The notes under the pieces: generated by a model
What the model saw: the letters and a program-made list of their open reading frames with translations, nothing else
Databases searched by the model: none
Told to the model about the DNA's origin: nothing
Position numbers and translations under genes: made by a program
Shown: in pieces, positions 48,780-61,650 of the stretch
How positions within the stretch are numbered: the stretch's first letter is position 1
Layout: the number at the start of each line of letters is the position of its first letter
NCBI GenBank assembly: GCA_034190875.2
Contig: CM067345.1
Location: 27,061,019-27,125,018 of the forward strand
From: Urechis unicinctus
Lineage: Eukaryota > Annelida > Polychaeta > Xenopneusta > Urechidae
DNA length: 64,000 bases
Direction of reading: 5' to 3'

Positions 48780-49656
48780 AGAGAAGAACTTGCATGTGAG
48801 CCGGATTGTCATCAGGTTGACAGCTTACCTTAAGCATATTGTTGCTTGTACAGCCACATAGCGCTTACAAAGCCAACCACATTATGTACATCATAAGAAC
48901 AAGTATTCCAATAAGGCTATCACGCTGAACACCCCGCGTGACAAGAGCCTGAACCGATCTCATGTTTTTGATGGGATATTGTTCATTTAAAGCTGCAGGT
49001 CGCATTCCCACAGATATGTGATAAAAGCTGAGGTGTATGTGTCAAAAACCTGACCAGATGACGCCAACATCCGCTTATGTTATAGCGGACCATTGCAGTC
49101 GATAGATTGAGTTGTACTAAGTTGATGCGACTTGTCGTCAACTGTTCGCACGCGCAAGGACTGTTAATTATCGTGCTATTGTTTTTACCCCTGAAAGTCA
49201 CACCAAACCGTGGGGTCCTAAATGCACAAAGGCGTCCGTTACGAGCACAACTGATTGATGAGATAACTGTAAGTCGTGGCGTATACCACGATGCCAGCCT
49301 CATGACATAATGAAGATCATGGTAGACATGAATTATGCATGTACCGGTAGGACCATGGGTCAAAATGATCCAATCAGTGTCAAGCAGTGTTTACATTATT
49401 CATAGACGGGAGAGACATGATGTAAGCATTAAAGTGAGGCATTTGGAAATATTGTCACTGGTATTTTCAAACCCTTGGGGAATACTTGAAGGACATAATT
49501 ACAGTAAATTTCCAACCATCCCGCAGTTACGAGGAGTTATACCCTCCCCACAACCCCTCGCAGATAGAGATCACGGCCTGCCCGCGTGCATGGTGGCGTG
49601 AGGCGTCAATCCAATAGCTTGACCTTGAGAGTCCGCGTGAATGACCAAGGGAGGTC
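48780..49656. other. 3' flank of the GPCR gene, no gene seen
   Basis: No repeat or coding signal of note, and no obvious minus-strand AATAAA near the GPCR stop. Confidence 0.5.
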
Positions 49657-50835
49657 TCAGACACGCGTCGTCATTGGCCTAGCATCAGTGTTGTTGGTAG
49701 CGGTGATAGTGGTAGTAGTGGCAGTAGGTCTGCGCGATGTAGTTCCACAAATGAAATTGTTCTTCTCTTTCCCAATACTACCCTTACAGGTTCCGAGCAC
49801 TCGTCTCCAGGCTCGCTGAACTGACTCAATCCAAGCCTTCCTCACTGTGCGATTTCCGAAACCATACAAGTAGGGATTTACGGCAGAATTACCAAACGCA
49901 AGGGTGATGCCCATATTGTAAAACCAATAGGGTAAAGTAGGCTTAATAGTGTGGACGTATTCAACAGTGAACCCTTTGTAAAGGAGCGCGTACCATATAA
50001 CAACCGGGAGCCACGAGAACAGGAAGTAGCCCACAACGATAGCGAGAATTCGTAAAGCGCGCCAGTTCTCGCGAGCCCTACCTGTGCTCCGTTGCCTTTG
50101 CATGGAACAAGACCATCTGCGTACTTTACTACGGCTGCCATTTTGATTACCACGAGATCGTAAGTAGATCCGGCCGTAAAGTATGATAAGGAGGATCCAA
50201 AGCGGAATGAAATGACCGGGGTACATAAAGGCTGCGAAGCTAGCAGGAATGACATTCTGATAGCGGCATTCAATGATATGAGGCGATATTACTTGAAGAG
50301 GGATGTTAGTCGGCGTTTCAAGGTCGTACTGCAGTGTTCCTGCCTCCATACTGTTATTGAGGTATATAGTGTTATGTCTCTCGTTGGAATTAGGGAGCAC
50401 AGCATTCCAGCCTACTAGCGGAAGACAGCCGACGAATGTCCCGTAGAGCCAGCAGAAAATAATCACGATCATTGTGTTACGGGTTGTCATAATGGCGTGA
50501 TGACGTAAAGGTCTTGTAATAGCAATGAAACGTTCCACAGCAATCACCATTAGAGTAAGGCAACTGACGAGGATGAGGATGATCGAGAGGCTGAATACAT
50601 ATAGGCAGGTTAAAGGCGAGGAGCCTAGGATACCCTCTTCTGCAGCCACCATCAGAGGCACCACCAAACACCCTACCAAGAGGTCGGATACCGCCAGTGA
50701 CAGGATGAGGTAATTAGTGACAGTACGCAGGCGCTTGTGGGTCAAGGTCACATGTATTAGCATACCATTACCGGTGATCATGAAGATAGAGAGGAGAGGT
50801 AAAGTCACGTGTTTCACGCCTACGTCAGGATCCAT
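49657..50835 (-). CDS. Class A (rhodopsin-type) GPCR, adenosine-receptor-like
   Basis: Seven-helix G-protein-coupled receptor of the plasma membrane; 392 aa from the first ATG at 50835. Helix landmarks in order: GNGMLIH (TM1), LAVSDLL (TM2), a Cys at the start of TM3 with the VERFIAI motif in place of DRY, CWLYG (TM4) followed by PLVGWN, a second loop with Cys and an NNS glycosylation site, FIPLW and LYGRIYL (TM5), FLFSWLPVVIW (TM6, Ser where CWLP is common), and NSAVNPYLYGFGNR (TM7). PLVGWN and the TM5-proximal ECRYQNVIPASF resemble adenosine receptors, so a purine ligand is possible but unproven. The frame stays open upstream to a TTG, and a CAG at 50874-50872 on the minus strand could be an acceptor, so an upstream exon may exist. 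The C-tail ends in a Thr/Asn-rich low-complexity stretch. Confidence 0.88.
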   Translation of the reverse strand: MDPDVGVKHVTLPLLSIFMITGNGMLIHVTLTHKRLRTVTNYLILSLAVSDLLVGCLVVPLMVAAEEGILGSSPLTCLYVFSLSIILILVSCLTLMVIAVERFIAITRPLRHHAIMTTRNTMIVIIFCWLYGTFVGCLPLVGWNAVLPNSNERHNTIYLNNSMEAGTLQYDLETPTNIPLQVISPHIIECRYQNVIPASFAAFMYPGHFIPLWILLIILYGRIYLRSRGNQNGSRSKVRRWSCSMQRQRSTGRARENWRALRILAIVVGYFLFSWLPVVIWYALLYKGFTVEYVHTIKPTLPYWFYNMGITLAFGNSAVNPYLYGFGNRTVRKAWIESVQRAWRRVLGTCKGSIGKEKNNFICGTTSRRPTATTTTITATNNTDARPMTTRV

Positions 50836-50879
50836 CGTGGCGTCCACGAGTGTGACGAAACTCAAGTACCTCTGAAACC

Positions 50880-51780
50880 AAACGTTACTGGTGTTTAAAT
50901 ATTAACGCAAGATTTTCCGAGGTTTAAGAACCAAGCATAAGCACTTCAAGACGATCGATCGATCGATTTTTGCGTATTCCGTTGCGTATATAGTTTTCAG
51001 TTCCCCAGTTTTGTAATGATTCGTTTAAATAGTTCCGTGTCTCGATTCATTGCTGTTTCCAAAATCTCGCCCAACTGGTGACAGCAATTGAGTTGGCTAC
51101 AGTTGTGTCCTGACCACGGGTTTCGATGATATCAGAGACACTGGCTGCAGCTAATTACGACGTCAGCGTCACACAAGGTATCAACTTCACATCGGTTATC
51201 CCTCACCGCACGTCTGACGTTGCGCTCAGCTGCTGTGGTCGGCATGGCTTACTCCCTGGCAAATGACACAGATTTCCCGCGCCTGGAAGAGCTAGCGTGA
51301 TGACAGCTGATGCTCGCCGGGAGATGCGCGCTGGCTGCGGAAGTATACTTGCTGTCTGCGTTGAGTGTTACGTAACCAAATATAGCACTCGCCGACGTGA
51401 TAGCCATCGTCATGTTATCACAATCGACATTATTAATTGGCGATGAAACACGCCTTTGTTATACGCAGCGAAGTGTAGCGAAACACGCTGGGTGTAAGTC
51501 GGTTTTCATCTGAGGCGATACCGCGATGGCGACGGATACGGGGCGGGGCCACCCGCCACTGGCACGGACAACGTCACCATAGAGTCATCGGAACAGGCGC
51601 ATGCGTAGCAAAGATTGACATGTAAAATCGCAATGAATAGAATAGGTTGAATGATTCAGATTCATTTGAATAGGTTTAATGATACAATTCGGTCGGTACA
51701 AGTTGAATCGTACAGGTTGAATAATAATGATAAACGATTCCGAATGAATGTGGAAGTTAGATGATACAGATTGAGTGATT
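50880..51780. other. Upstream flank of the GPCR gene; no gene seen
   Basis: Likely contains the receptor's promoter or a 5' leader exon. From about 51630 the sequence already shows diverged words of the neighbouring satellite (GGTTGAATGATTCAGATT). Confidence 0.5.
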
Positions 51781-51781
51781 C

Positions 51782-54700
51782 GTGGTTGTGTGGTAGCGGT
51801 CACATTGGAACAGACTGATAATCGAGCTGGTTGAGTGGTACTGGTTACATTGGAACAGACTGAATCGAGCTGGTTGAGTGGTACCGGTTACATTGGAGCA
51901 GACTGAAACGAGCTGGTTGTGTGGTAGCGGTTACATTGGAGCAGACTGAATCGAGCTGGTTGAGTGGTAGCGGTTACATTGGAACAGACTGAATCGGAGC
52001 GGTTACAATGGACAGACTGAATCGAGCTGGTTGAGTGGTAGCGGTTACATTGGAGCAGACTGAATCGAGCTGGTTGAGTGGTAGCGGTTACGGTTACATT
52101 GGAACAGACTGAATCGAGCTGGTTGAGTTGTGGTAGTGGTAGCGGTTACATTGGAACAGACTGAATCGAGCTGGTTGAGTGGTAGCGGTTACATTGGAAC
52201 AGACTGAATCGAGCTGGTTGAGTGGTAGCGGTTACATGGAACAGACTGAATCGAGCTGGTTGAGTGGTAGCGGTTACATTGGAACAGACAATCGACTGAG
52301 TGGTAGCGGTTACATTGGAGCTGAATCGAGCTGGTTGAGTGGTAGCGGTTACATTGGAACAGACTGAATCGAGCTGGTTGAGTGGTAGCGGTTACATTGG
52401 AACAGACTGAATCGAGCTGGTTGAGTGGTAGCGGTTACTGGTTGAATCGTGGTTGAGTGGTAGGTTTACATTGGAACAGACTGAATCGAGCGAGTGGTAG
52501 CGAGCTGGTTGAGTGGTAGCGGTTACATTGGAACAGACTGAATCGAGCTGGTTGAGTTACATTGGAACAGACTGAATCGAGCTGGTTGAGTGGTAGCGGT
52601 TACATTGGAACAGACTGAATCGAGCTGGTTGAGTGGTAGCGGTTACATTGGAACAGACTGAATCGAGCTGGTTGAGTGGTAGCGGTTACATTGGAACAGA
52701 CTGAATCGAGCTGGTTGAGTGGGTAGGTTACATTGGAACAGACTTACATTGGAGCAGACTGAATCGAATCGAGCTGGTTGAGTGGTAGCGGTTACATTGG
52801 AACAGACTGAATCGAGCTGGTTGAGTGGTAGCGGTTACATTGGAACAGACTGAATCGAGCTGGTTGAGTGGTAGCGGTTACATTGGAACAGACTGAATCG
52901 AGCTGGTTGAGTGGTAGCGGTTACATTGGAACAGACTGAATCGAGCTGGTTGAGTGGTAGCGGTTACATTGGAACAGACTGAATCGAGCGAGCTGGTTGA
53001 GTGGTAGCGGTTACATGGAACAGACTGAATCGAGCTGGTTGAGTGGTAGCGGTTACATTGGACAGACTGAATCGAGCTGGTTGAGTGGTAGCGGTTACAT
53101 GGAAACAGACTGACTGAATCGAGCTGGTTGAGTGGTAGCGGTTACAATGGAACAGACTGAATCGAGCTGGTTGAGTGGTAGCGGTTACATTGGAACAGAC
53201 TGAATCGAGCTGGTTGAGTGGTACCGGTTACATTGGAACAGACTGAATCGAGCTGGTTGAGTGGTAGCGGTTACAATGGAACAGACTGAATCGAGCTGGT
53301 TGAGTGGTAGCGGTTACATTGGAACAGACTGAATCGAGCTGGTTGAGTGGTAACAGACTGAATCGAGGTTACATTGGTACAACAGACTGAATCGAGCTGG
53401 TTGAGTGGTAGCGGTTACATTGGAACAGACTGAAGCGAGCTGGTTGAGTGGTAGCGGTTACATTGGAACAGACTGAATCGGAGGAACAGACTGAATCGAG
53501 CTGGTTGAGTGGTAGCATTGTTAACAGACTGAATCGAGCTGGTTGAGTGGTAGCGGTTACATTGGAACAGACTGAAACGAGCTGGTTGAGTGGTACCGGT
53601 TACAATGGAACAGACTGAATCGAGCTGGTTGAGTGGTAGCGGTTACATTGGAACAGACTGAATCGAGCTGGTTGAGTGGTAGCGGTTACAATGGAACAGA
53701 CTGAATCGAGCTGGTTGAGTGGTTACATTGGAACAGACTGAATCGAGCTGGTTGAGTGGTAGCGTTACATTGGAACAGACTGAATCGAGCTGGAGAGTGG
53801 TTGAGTGGTAACATACGGTACGGTTACAATGGAACAGACTGAATCGAGCTGGTTGAGTGGTAGCGGTTACATTGGAACAGACTGAATCGAGCTGGTTGAG
53901 TGGTAGTGGTAGCGGTTAGTGGTAGCGGTTACAATGGAACAGACTGAATCGAGCTGGTTGAGTGGTAGCGGTTACAATTGGACAGACTGAATCGAGCTGG
54001 TTGAGTGGTAGCGGTTACATTGGAACAGACTGAAGCGAGGTTACGGTTACATTGGAACAGACTGAATCGAGCTGGTTGAGTGGTAGAATCGGTTTGAGTG
54101 GGGAACAGACTGAAAGCGAGCTGGTTGAGTGGTCGGCATTACATTGAAACAGACTGAATCGAGCTGGTTGAGTGGTTGAGTGGTAGCGGTTACATTGGAA
54201 CAGACTGAATCGAGCTGGTTGAGTAGCGGTTACATTGGAACAGACTGATCGAGCTGGTTGAGTGGTAGCGGTTACTATGGAACAGACTGAATCGAGCTGG
54301 TTGAGTGGTAGCGGTTACATTGGAACAGACTGAATCGAGCTGGTTGAGTGGTAGCGGTTACATTGGAACAGACTGAATCGAGCTGGTTGAGTGGTAGCGG
54401 TTACATTGGACTGAATCGAGCTGGTTGAGTGGTAGCGGTTACATTGGAACAGACTGAATCGAGCTGGTTGAGTGGTAGCGGTTACATTGGAACAGACTGA
54501 ATCGAGCTGGTTGAGTGGTAGCGGTTACATTGGAACAGACTGAAACAGAGCGGTTACATTGGAACAGACTGAATCGAGCTGGTTGAGTGGTAGCGGTACA
54601 TTGGAACAGACTGAATCGAGCTTTGAGTGGTAGCGGTTACATTGGAACAGACTGAATCGAGCTGGTTGAACAGACTGAATCGAGCTGGTTGAGTGGTAGC

Positions 54701-56625
54701 GGTTACATTGGAACAGACTGAATCGAGCTGGTTGAGTGGTAGCGGTTACATTGGAACAGACTGAATCGAGCTGGTTGAGTGGTAGCGGTTACAATGGAAC
54801 AGACTGAATCGAGCTGGTTGAGTGGTAGCGGTTACAATGGAACAGACTGAATCGAGCTGGTTGAGTGGTAGCGGTTACTATGGAACAGACTGAATCGAGC
54901 TGGTTGAGTGGTAGCGGTTACATTGGAACAGACTGAAACGAGACTGGTAATCGAGCTGGTTGAGTGGTAGCGGTTACATGGAACAGACAATCGACGGTTA
55001 CATTGAAACAGACTGAATCGAGCTGGTTGAGTGGTAGCGGTTACATTGGAACAGACTGAATCGAGCTGGTTGAGTGGTAGCGGTTACATTGGAACAGACT
55101 GAATCGAGCTGGTTGAAGCGGTTACATTGGAACAGACTGAAACGAGCTGGTTGAGTGGTAGCGGTTACATTGGAACAGACTGAATCGAGCTGGTACAGTG
55201 GTAACAGGGAACAGACTGAATGGTTGAGTGGTAGCGGTTACATTGGAACAGACCGAATCGAGCTGGTTGAGTGGTACCGGTTACATTGGAACAGACTGAA
55301 TCGAGCTGGTTGAGTGGTAGCGGTTACAATAGAACAGACTGAATCGAGCTGGTTGAGTGGTACCGGTTACATTGGAACCGACTGAAACGAGCTGGTTGAG
55401 TGGTAGCGGTTACAATGGAACAGACTGAATCAAGCTGGTTGAGTGGTAGCGGTTACATTGGAACAGACTGAATCGAGCTGGTTGAGTGGTAGCGGTTACA
55501 ATGGAACAGACTGAATCGAGCTGGTTGAGTGGTAGCGGTTACATTGGAACAGACTGAATCGAGCTGGTTGAGTGGTAGCGGTTACATTGGAACAGACTGA
55601 AACGAGCTGGTTGAGTGGTAGCGGTTACATTGGAACATACTGAAGCGAGCTGGTTGAGTGGTAGCGGTTACAATGGAACAGACTGAATCGAGCTGGTTGA
55701 GTGGTAGCGGTTACATTGGAACATACTGAAGCGAGCTGGTTGAGTGGTACCGGTTACATTGGAACAGACTGAAACGAGCTGGTTGAGTGGTAGCGGTTAC
55801 AATAGAACAGACTGAATCGAGCTGGTTGAGTGGTAGCGGTTACATTGGAACATACTGAAGCGAGCTGGTTGAGTTGTACCGGTTACAATGGAACAGACTG
55901 AATCGAGCTGGTTGAGTGGTAGCGGTAACATTGGAACAGACTTAATCGAGCTGCTTGAGTGGTATGGTTACATTGGAACAGACTGAATCGAGCTGGTTGA
56001 GTGGTACCGGTTACGATGGAACAGACTGAATCGAGCTGGTTGGGTGGTACCGGTTACGATAGAACAGACTGAATCGAGCTGGTTGAGTGGTAGCGGTTTC
56101 AATAGAACAGACTGAATCGAGCTGGTTGAGTGGTAGCGGTTACATTGGAACAGACTGAATCGAGCTGGTTGAGTGGTAGCGGTTACAATAGAACAGACTG
56201 AATCGAGCTGGTTGAGTGGTAGCGGTTGCGATTGAACAGACTGAATCGAGCTGATTGAGTGGTAGCGGTTACAATAGAACTGACTGAATCGAGCTGGTTG
56301 AGTGGTAGCGGTTACAATAGAACAGACTGAATCGAGCTGGTTGAGTGGTACCGGTTACAATAGAACTGACTGAATCGAGCTGGTTGAGTGGTAGCGGTTA
56401 CAATAGAACAGACTGAATCGAGCTGGTTGAGTGGTACCGGTAACATTGGAACAGACTGAATCGAGCTGGTTGAGTGGTACCGGTTACATTGGAACAGGCT
56501 GAATCGAGCTGGTTGAGTGGTAGCGGTTACATTGGAACAGACTGAATCGAGCTGGTTGAGTGGTAGCGGTTACATTGGAACAGACTGATTCGAGCTGGTT
56601 GAGTGGTACCGGTGACAATGGTAAG
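51782..56625 (+). repeat. Large minisatellite/satellite array, 43-bp unit, about 110 copies
   Basis: Unit: GAATCGAGCTGGTTGAGTGG then TAGCGGTTACATTGGAACAG then ACT. The left part is homogeneous. The middle (about 53340-54130 and 54940-55240) has many truncated or fused units. The right part (55300-56600) is enriched for variants (ACCGG for AGCGG, AATAGAACAG for ATTGGAACAG). The unit is not divisible by three, so there is no coding potential. Confidence 0.97.
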
Positions 56626-56639
56626 AGTGACGGGGTATG

Positions 56640-57740
56640 GTGGCGGTCACGTGGTTCGTTGAATATACGTAATCGTCCAGGCCTTGAGGTACAGCATAGG
56701 GTGGTGTGAGGGCCGATTGTCGTGTTGGTACAGTTTTTGTTGCAAGGATATTTATCGCGCACCTGTTTTAACCTGCATCAAGCTGCTATTTAATGGAGCG
56801 ATTCTAGAAGGTTCTGCCATTTACACTGCCCCTTAGATCGCCAATATTATTGCACTGAATATGCAGCAGGTCTGGAATATGTGTCTGAGTTTGAAAAAGG
56901 TTGTTTATATCATAAGGCAATGGTTCATTTGCTAACACAGCCTTTAACGCTCTTATCCCTTGTAAATAGAATCATTGGTCTGGCGCCCTTGGCGTTTGAT
57001 ATACAACTCAAGAGTTCGCGCAATATGAGGTATAGCACTTATACAGGAAATGGGGCAATACCATTTGAAAACATTGGTGGCCAAGGTTGAGGGTAACAGA
57101 CCATATCGATTAATGTTTGGAAAACATCCTACAAAAAATGTTGTTGAGTTAAGTACCAATAACTAGAAGATGGGGGCGTCACCCCGATCACCTATACTCA
57201 TCATATATATACAAACGTTATAGAACGAATAGGTGAAAATCGTATGAATTTTGCAAGCCCACAAACCCAACCCACGCCACACCTCTCTGTTAATCCTCCT
57301 TAGTCCTCAGAGGGCAGTGTTAATTTATCCTCTCATCACCTGGTAATTATATATGGATTCCTTTTAAAGCAAACTGATAAAATCTTACGAACCTTCAAAC
57401 TTTAACCCACCCACGCAGCTCTGTAAATCTTCCTCAGTCCACAGAGGGCAGTGTGTTACCATCGCGTAAATATGAGGATGCAGTGACGGCTATAATTATA
57501 TATTGCTCGGAGGTGTTGATGAATCGGAATCTGCGCTCAGCATGATGGTATTGCTGTAACGTACGAATATAACGGCTAATTTAGATAGACGTAGTCTTCA
57601 CAACCATAGTTCAATGATATTTAGTAATTTATGCATGACCTCAAGCCAACGTACGGTGTTCTCGTGCAGGGATTGTTTCTATGCAATATTTGTACGAAGC
57701 TCCTCTCAGAATTCCGCTATTTATTACCTCATAGCGTGAT
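56640..57740. other. No gene seen; one imperfect 130-bp tandem duplication
   Basis: 57270-57330 and 57400-57460 are similar (both hold CCCACGC, TCCTCAGTCC and AGAGGGCAGTGT). Otherwise unremarkable. Confidence 0.5.
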
Positions 57741-57754
57741 TGAGGTTCACGTTA

Positions 57755-58145
57755 GAGGAGGTGTCCCGGTGGTATCAGAGGAGGTGTCCCGGTGGTGTCA
57801 GAGGAGGAGGTGTCCCGGTGGTGTCAGAGGAGGAGGTGTCCCGGTGGTGTCAGAGGAGGTGTCCCGGTGGTGTCAGAGGAGGAGGTGTCCCGGTGGTGTC
57901 AGAAGAGGTGTCCCGGTGGTTTCAGAGGAGGAGGTGTCCCGGTGGTGTCAGAGGAAGAGGTGTCCCGGTAGTGTCAGAGAAGGTGTCCCGGTGGTGTCAG
58001 AGGAGGAGGTGTCCCGGTGGTGTCAGAGGAGGAGGTGTCCCGGTGGTGTCAGAGGAGGAGGTGTCCCGGTGGTGTCAGAGAAGGAGGTGTCCCGGTGGTG
58101 TCAGAGGAGGAGGTGTCCCGGTGGTGTCAGAGGAGGAGATGTCCC
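57755..58145 (+). repeat. Minisatellite, 23/26-bp unit, about 15 copies
   Basis: Units AGAGGAGGAGGTGTCCCGGT then GGTGTC (26), or with one GAG fewer (23). The lack of stops leaves two plus-strand frames open at once (57631-58329 and 57740-58201), so openness is not evidence of coding. The stretch after the array (58146-58329) is moderately protein-like (LLMALRACVYYKKRT...), but nothing supports an exon. Confidence 0.93.
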
Positions 58146-58889
58146 GGTTGTGCCAGCCGCTGTGGAGGCGGCTGGCCACCTGGCTCACCAATCATTGTTG
58201 ATGGCCCTGCGCGCCTGTGTTTACTACAAAAAACGTACCATCTTGAGTGAGATCCATGATTTGAGTCAACAAACGGATCCCGTGTACGTAGATCGTCTGC
58301 TGCGGCGCCACCAGTCACTATTCTCGTGAGTGTTTAAGCATGGTCGATGATCAACGCATCTACCATTGCAAATTGTGTTATGTTTGAGAAAATGTGAAGC
58401 ACACCGCTCCGTCTTATACCCACCGTGCTAATACAGAAATGATGGCCGAACCAGAGATTAACCAGATTTCAACGTCACCTGACTCACCATATCTGTGGTA
58501 CTCAAAGGTGCTAACCTATGCTTTCAAAACAGCAATTGTAAAATGCCCAGTCTACTTAGCTATGTCCATGACTAAATCCAAATGAAATATTGGTAAAGCA
58601 TGCAACTTTCTAAAACGCAATTTTTCAAACGCGATGCTTGGATATGATGAAATTGTCAAATATACATCAATGTTAATGCTTCACGGCCGTACTGAGATGG
58701 GTAATATAAGAGTGGAAATAAGATTGTACAATAAGGTGACATCTGGAAAAGAGCATTACGCGCAAGAACACTGGTTCATTCGCGGCCTTACATACAAATC
58801 TTTGCCCCCGCCATATTCTGGACAAGATACCTTGAGTCAATTGAATTTCTGTTGATTTATATGAGGTACTAGCGGTCGTTTATTAACCA

Positions 58890-59100
58890 GCTAGTCACCG
58901 TGGCTTGGCCATTCGACCCACAGGCTGTGGGTTCGATCCCCAGGTGCAACAAACTGACTGGCTACTCGTGAATCGGTATGAAAGGGGATGTAAAAGATCG
59001 ACTGAGGACGACGGTGACTACCCTCAGAGTTACAACCCATTGCTAGTCGTACATAGCCGTATTTACTACAGACAACCATAATTAGAACAAACAAACCAAC
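58890..59100 (+). mobile_element. tRNA-derived SINE-like fragment
   Basis: 58910-58945 resembles the anticodon and T arms of a tRNA: CCCACAGGCTGTGGGTTCGA followed by TCCCC, including the Pol III B-box form GGTTCGATCCC. The A-box half is degenerate (CCGTGGCTTGGCC). A non-tRNA body follows. No proper acceptor stem is present, so it is not a functional tRNA. Confidence 0.45.
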
Positions 59101-60230
59101 AACGAGTATTGTCACTTAAAGTTGACCTATCGCGAAAGCAATGTAAATCTTGATGTCAACCCGGCATTAGGATTGAGTGATGTTAATGCCACCGTCACAG
59201 TCTCTCCATGGCCCCCACCCCACTTACCATATTGGTCTATATTAGATTTGAGCCACAATAAGCACATTTATCGTCAGCGTCACACCAAGAGTATATTAAG
59301 GACGAACTGGAACGCTAATACATGTAATGTAATAATGTGTTAATTATTTTGAAGTACACAATGCATGGTGTATTCGATGGAACCCGCAGAGAACGGCACT
59401 AGACATGAGATACGCTCGACACCTGAGGGGGCTTATACACTGCGGCCCTATTTTATTGCGTTGAAGCATGCGGGCAACGAGAAACTCGCAAAATACCCAT
59501 TGACCCTTCGATTTGGAAGGTATGAGAGCGGATGGAGACATTATCATGTAATATGATGGCAGTATGAATGAATGTCAAATTTCGTTTTTGTTTCGGAGCC
59601 GATTCCCTCTTCCTGCTTGTTTAGTTTTTGGGTCGGCCTAGCAACTGTATATCATGTTTCCGCTTGGAGGGAGGATCAATTGATTCCAAGTGTCTGTTGT
59701 TTCATTTATGAATCAATAGCGATGTTTGACTATGTAGCAGCACCGACTGGGTGATTTTCTCTACACACAACCCATCATATCAGCTTAAGAGGGTAGGATG
59801 TTACGTCGATGTGTCCGTCTACAAAGCGCCAGTAGTCTCTCACGACACTCCATGTGTACTTAAGGTTCTCAATATAGACGTTTACTACAACAACACAGAT
59901 TTCAATTAGTTGAAAGACACAGACAGGCTTTAGATAATTTACTACCATAAAATAGCCTTAAATACCGAAGCCTCCAAATACTGCATGGGCAACAGTGCAG
60001 CGCAGTGGTTCTTCTAACCTGTATTTGGGTTGATGGCGTCATCCCGTTCTGGCAGTAGTGGAAACTTTGAATTGCTTAGAGTAGCGCGTGAATTAAGTTC
60101 ATTCCTGTATTTAATAAGTCGAAGCCTATATTGAATGATATGATTGATGGTAATTAAATGTTCAATGAAGCTCCGTAATTTGTTGGCATAAGCATGAAAT
60201 TAGATAATTCTGCATGCCATGGCTTGGAAA
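59101..60230. other. Intergenic, no gene seen
   Basis: Only short open frames. A 59365-59556 plus-strand stretch of 63 codons has normal composition but no recognisable motif or splice context. Confidence 0.5.
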
Positions 60231-60235
60231 TTTCA

Positions 60236-60450
60236 GATGACAAGACCGAGATGATAAGACCCAGATGATAAGACCGAGATGATAAGACCGAGATGATAAG
60301 ACCGAGATGATAAGACCCAGATGATAAGACCCAGATGATAAGACCCAGATGACAAGACCCAGATGATAAGACCCAGATGATAAGACCGAGATGATAAGAC
60401 CCAGATGATAAGACCCAGATGATAAGACCCAGATGACAAGACCCAGATCA
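60236..60450 (+). repeat. Minisatellite, 14-bp unit, about 15 copies
   Basis: Units AGATGATAAGACCC or AGATGATAAGACCG, almost perfect. Confidence 0.96.
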
Positions 60451-60469
60451 CCTGACTACGGAAACGCAG

Positions 60470-61650
60470 ATACTAAGACACAAAAGACAAAAATCAAATG
60501 ACGAGGCACTGATCAATAAACGCAGATGACGAGGCAAAGTGGACGAAACCCAGTAAACACGGCACAGAACACAAAGCTCAAATGACGAGGCACAGATTAC
60601 ATTGTTCAGATTATAACACACAGAAGACAAATTTCAATTGACAAGGCCCAGACATGGCAAAACTCAAATGACAACACGCAGAAGGCCAAACTCTGATGAC
60701 GCAGTAAACAAAAATCAGATGACAAAACTGACACGACAACACAGAAGACAAAAATCAGAAAACAAGACACAGCAGACAAAACTCAGGTGATGAGGCACAG
60801 GTGAAAAGGCACATCTGCCTATACTCAGATGACAAGACACAGAAGGCATTAGTTGACAAGACACAGAAGACAAAATTCAGACGCAAAACACAGATGAAAC
60901 AGCACAGATGAGCAAACTCAGATGGCATGTCACAGGTGACAAAGTGTAGGCGACAAAAACAAGACTGACACTTCTCCACTCCGAAACAGGTACCAAGACA
61001 CAGGTGGCAAAACACAGGTGACAAAAGACAGGTGGCTAAATATCAGTGACAAGGCACAGCAAACAAGACCCAAGTGACCTGACACAGGTGACAAAAGGCA
61101 AATGACGTGACACAGGTGACAAAAAACAAGTGACGTGACATAGATGGCAAAAAGCAGGTGGCGTGACAGATGTGACAAAACAAAATTGACGTGATCCAAG
61201 TGACGAAACAAAGAAGTGATTTGACACAGCTGACAAGTGACACAGGTAAATGACGTGACACATGTGACAAAAAGCAGGTGGCGTGACAGATGTGACAAAA
61301 ACAAGTGACGTGACTCAAGTGACGAAAAAAATAAATGGCTTGACGTAGATGACGAAAAGCAAGTGACGTGACGTGGCAAAACATAGGTGACAGAACACAG
61401 GTGGTTAAACACAGGAGACTAAATACAGTTGCAGGGCACAGGAAACAAGACCCAAGTGACGTGACATAGGTGACAAAGAGCAAGTGACGTGACACAGGTG
61501 GCAAAAAGAAAGTGACGTGATACAGATGGCAAAAAGAAAGTGAAGTGACACAGGTGACAAAAAACAAGTGACGTGATACAGGTGACAAAAAACAAGTGCC
61601 ATCAGTACGAGCTAGCGTCCCCAAGTGACGTGACACAGGTGACAAAAAAT
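60470..61650 (+). repeat. Degenerate satellite continuing the 14-bp family, partly as 28-bp higher-order units
   Basis: From 60470 to about 61000 units are diverged CAGATGACAAGACACAGAAG words. From about 61060 a 28-base unit dominates: AAGTGACGTGACACAGGTGA then CAAAAAGC. That equals two 14-base steps. About eleven TGACGTGA words occur between 61090 and 61640. Long minus-strand open frames (up to 285 codons, Cys/His/Leu-rich) arise from the repeat and are not genes. Confidence 0.88.

Noticed and set aside
48327-48861. Overlapping open frames on both strands (Tyr-Val-Cys-Met or Tyr-Ile-His-Thr repeats)
   Set aside because: They are the translation of a CATA tetranucleotide run in all frames.
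49107-49310. 67-codon plus-strand frame with a hydrophobic stretch
   Set aside because: It overlaps other short frames on the opposite strand and lacks any motif or exon support.
57631-58329. 232-codon open frame with repeated VPVVSEEEVSRWCQRR words
   Set aside because: It is a minisatellite that is open in two frames at once. The unit lengths of 23 and 26 bases are not multiples of three, so no protein repeat is being preserved.
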